Assembly: GCF_025685605.1 (NCBI RefSeq)
Contig: NZ_JAGTUT010000006.1
Location: 1 to 64,000, forward strand
Direction of reading: 5' to 3'
DNA from: Granulicella arctica
GTDB lineage: Bacteria > Acidobacteriota > Terriglobia > Terriglobales > Acidobacteriaceae
DNA length: 64,000 bases
In this document: in pieces, positions 61,682 to 64,000 of the stretch
Layout: each line of letters starts with the position of its first letter
Position numbering within the stretch: position 1 is the first letter of the stretch
Notes under the pieces: model-generated
What the model was told of the DNA's origin: nothing
What the model saw: only the letters and a program-made list of their open reading frames with translations
Databases searched by the model: none
Program-made: the position numbers and the translations under genes

Positions 61682-64000
61682 TTACATGCCAAGTCCATAC
61701 CCGTGCGAGCGCTCGGGCACAATCTCAATTTTAGGCTCAATTTTCAACTCGGGCGCATGAGCACTCTGGTGCGAAACGTCATGCCCAAGCGCCGCTCCCA
61801 GCCCTGCTCGATCATTTGTAAAGAGCTGCGCATCATGCGCTCCGCGCGAGACGGCGACATAGGCCATGCGGTTGTTGAGCAGGTCCTTGGCTCCCAGCTC
61901 CGTATCAACATTAATCAGCACCCGGTCGGCAGTCTGTCCCTGGCTGGAATGGCTGGTCACGGCATAGCCGTGGTCAAGATGCGGATGCTTCGCTGGGTCA
62001 ACCTCGACCGACCGACCGCTATCCATCTTCAGGGTCATCCGGCTCTCGCCGATGTTCTCGACCGTCCCCAGCTCCCGGTTTGCCAGCTTCAACTCTGATG
62101 ACGGAGCGGTAAGCTGCACCCGGTCCCCGACGGAAAACTCTCGATCCTGCTCGCGATAGATCGAAACACCCTGCTGCCGGCGCGGGTCGTAGCTCTTCTC
62201 TGTGCCGTCCTGCAGCTCGACTGTGAGCCGGTTGTTTGGAGCGTCGATGCTCTTGACCCTGGCATACTCGCCTTTGGCGATGCCGGTCTCCTGCGAACTC
62301 CGACTATAGAGAAGCACGTCGCCGGCGTCGTACCTGGCTGCCCAGATTCGGTCTGCCCCAGTGAGATCCTGACGCGGCACCAGCACCTGGGTCCGATGCT
62401 CCTCCTGGCCGACGATTCCCCTGGACTGCAGCTCGGCGTGAATCGCCTGATTGATCTCCATGCGGGAACGATTGTCGGGCGAGACGACCAGCGTACTCTC
62501 AGGCGACCGGGCATACTCCTTTGCGATGGCCCCGATCCGCTCTTTATTTCCCTTCACCTCATGGATGCGGCCCTGACGCTCCAGGCCGGCAATCGCCTCC
62601 CCAACCTGGCCATGGGCGAGCTGCTCGACGGTCTGCTTCAACTCCGGGTCTTTCTGGCGCACGATCTCATCGAGCTTCACCGTCTTCATGCCGCCGTCCT
62701 GCATCTGAGCGAAGATTCGGCCAGCCTCCACCGATTCATGTTGCCGGGTGTCGCCGACCAGGAGAACGCGGTCGTTCGGGTGCAGGCGCCCGATGAACTC
62801 GTGCATCTGCCGGGTGGAGGTCAGCGAACTCTCGTCAACCACATAGAGCCGCTGCTCGCCGGTGTCTCTCTGCTGGCCTCGGGCGAGATGCTTCTGCAAA
62901 GTTGAAGTCTCAATCCCTGCCTCGGCCAGCTTCGCCGCCGCGCCGCTCGTCGGCGCAAAACCCTCGATCCTGATTCCATCCCGCTCGACGCCTTCCCGGA
63001 TCACCGCAAGAGTGGTCGTCTTCCCTGCCCCGGCAACGCCATCCAAGCCAATGATCTTTTCCCGGCTCAAGAAAACCTGATCGACGGCCTCCCACTGGGC
63101 TGCGTTTAGTTGCGGATGTCGGTCCTCGGTCTCGATCCGCGTCCGACCCTCCACCAGCATCGGGTCGTCATAGCCACGTCGGGTTCCTTTCTCAACGTGC
63201 GCGAGGATCTCGCGTTCCATCTTCACCATCGTAGCCGTCGTATAGTGCTGGCCCTCGTGTTTTGGACCGTGATCGACGGTGCGGAACTCCCCAGCCTGCT
63301 TCCTTCGGTCGAACTCTTGACGTACCTGGCTGAACGAGGCCTCCCCCATGCTCCGGTCCAGGGCCGCTGTCAGGATCGATCGCCCGCTCTCGACCGCCGA
63401 TCGCTCGAAGAGATGATCGCGGGCATAGGTGACACCCTGCCGTGCTGCCAGCTCCGGTTCCCGACTGACCTTCTGCGTATGCTCCCGCGCTTCAGCCACA
63501 ACCCGGTCTGCCTGATGGCCAAACCGCTCGGCCAGTTCGCGGTGCTGCTGCAACACCTCTCCTTGCGACAGGAGCTCCTTCGAATCCCGCGTCCGGTGAG
63601 CGGCAACCTGTGCCGCGGCTGGTCCGTCCAGACCTTCGGCGCGGAGATGGTCCTTAATCTGTTCGCGACGTGGGCTCGATGCTTCGAGGTACTGCTTCGT
63701 GTAGCCCTTGATCTCCGGCTGGCCATACTCCCCGCGCTCGACCGTGTAACCGAGATCCTTAAGCCGCACCGCCAGCTCGGTCTGATAGACCTTGGTCGCG
63801 TAGGTCTGCGAGCTGTACATCTGGTGGGTTTGGAGAGAGCGTGTCTGGCCGTTCTCCCGCTCGGTCACATTGAAGATCACGGCATGGGTGTGGAGCTGGG
63901 GCGCGGCATAGCCGTCGACCGGCCGCGCGGTGTCGTGCTCAAAGGTCGCGGCGGCAAACTTGCCCGTCGTCTCCGGCTCCCGGACGTTGCCGATTCGTGC
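61682..64000 (-). CDS. MobF-family conjugative relaxase-helicase, 5' end outside window
   Basis: At the window edge the frame still reads the relaxase HUH signature FEHDTARPVDGYAAPQLHTH followed by AVIFNVTERENGQTRSLQ. The middle carries a RecD-like superfamily I helicase: Walker A GLDGVAGAGKTTTLAVIREG, Walker B RLYVVDESSLTS, then LLVGDTRQHESVEAGRIFAQ, and the C-terminal GYAVTSHSSQGQTADRVLIN with AYVAVSRGAHDAQLFTND. The relaxase nicks oriT and its helicase unwinds the strand for transfer. The nicking tyrosines and start are beyond 64000; an ATG at 63880 is internal. The C-terminal part after the helicase is short. Confidence 0.92.
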   Translation of the reverse strand, partial: ARIGNVREPETTGKFAAATFEHDTARPVDGYAAPQLHTHAVIFNVTERENGQTRSLQTHQMYSSQTYATKVYQTELAVRLKDLGYTVERGEYGQPEIKGYTKQYLEASSPRREQIKDHLRAEGLDGPAAAQVAAHRTRDSKELLSQGEVLQQHRELAERFGHQADRVVAEAREHTQKVSREPELAARQGVTYARDHLFERSAVESGRSILTAALDRSMGEASFSQVRQEFDRRKQAGEFRTVDHGPKHEGQHYTTATMVKMEREILAHVEKGTRRGYDDPMLVEGRTRIETEDRHPQLNAAQWEAVDQVFLSREKIIGLDGVAGAGKTTTLAVIREGVERDGIRIEGFAPTSGAAAKLAEAGIETSTLQKHLARGQQRDTGEQRLYVVDESSLTSTRQMHEFIGRLHPNDRVLLVGDTRQHESVEAGRIFAQMQDGGMKTVKLDEIVRQKDPELKQTVEQLAHGQVGEAIAGLERQGRIHEVKGNKERIGAIAKEYARSPESTLVVSPDNRSRMEINQAIHAELQSRGIVGQEEHRTQVLVPRQDLTGADRIWAARYDAGDVLLYSRSSQETGIAKGEYARVKSIDAPNNRLTVELQDGTEKSYDPRRQQGVSIYREQDREFSVGDRVQLTAPSSELKLANRELGTVENIGESRMTLKMDSGRSVEVDPAKHPHLDHGYAVTSHSSQGQTADRVLINVDTELGAKDLLNNRMAYVAVSRGAHDAQLFTNDRAGLGAALGHDVSHQSAHAPELKIEPKIEIVPERSHGYGLGM

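Overview
The window reads as part of a conjugative or mobilisable plasmid, or a chromid or integrated element, from an acidobacterium of the Terriglobia/Acidobacteriaceae type. The evidence is the gene content: Oar-like TonB receptors with an N-terminal carboxypeptidase-regulatory domain (one intact, two decayed), a VWFA-related secreted protein, a short zinc-ribbon protein, HNH and small plasmid proteins of the kind seen in that group, and many secreted proteins of unknown function. Plasmid character comes from a ParA/replication-protein operon with repeats at about 4.9-7.7 kb, a tyrosine recombinase, and a MobF relaxase running off the right end.

Layout. 1-3.4 kb: decaying genes (phytanoyl-CoA dioxygenase-like with an in-frame stop, frameshifted HAD phosphatase) and a DUF2130-LuxR fusion. 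3.6-4.7 kb: Fic AMPylator. 4.7-7.7 kb: putative origin and partition/replication module with repeated palindromic sites inside the gene itself. 7.7-10.6 kb: acidobacterial hypothetical, tyrosine recombinase, and a small DUF6338-like operon. 11.0-16.2 kb: a Tn3-family transposon with perfect 38-bp ends and a TATCT duplication. It sits in a membrane-protein gene and was itself disabled by an IS6-family element that removed the 5' ends of both tnpA and tnpR. 16.3-17.0 kb: decayed IS6 copy. 17.1-24.4 kb: TonB receptor and a GH59 galactosylceramidase-like enzyme. 24.6-25.7 kb: IS1182-type fragment and a second intact IS6 copy, inverted relative to the first. 26.4-27.8 kb: serine recombinase and HNH.

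27.8-50.3 kb is a mosaic of small accessory genes (DUF2975/XRE, HigBA remnant, secreted and membrane proteins, acyltransferase, esterase, PadR pair, VOC), two TonB-receptor relics, and pieces of a second Tn3 element. Several of these genes are separated by copies of a roughly 60-bp imperfect repeat that looks like a recombination site, so the region may be a cassette-like array. 50.4-51.6 kb: IS110 transposase. 52.3-57.3 kb: a 1.5-k-residue RHS protein with a Tat signal and a small TonB-C-domain protein. 57.7-59.6 kb: APS kinase fused to a HAD domain, facing a sulfotransferase, which together could make and use PAPS. 59.8-61.6 kb: XRE-ImmA/IrrE metallopeptidase with an upstream partner. 61.7 kb to the end: relaxase-helicase.

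All calls rest on reading the sequence and on recalled family features. No database search or folding program was run.
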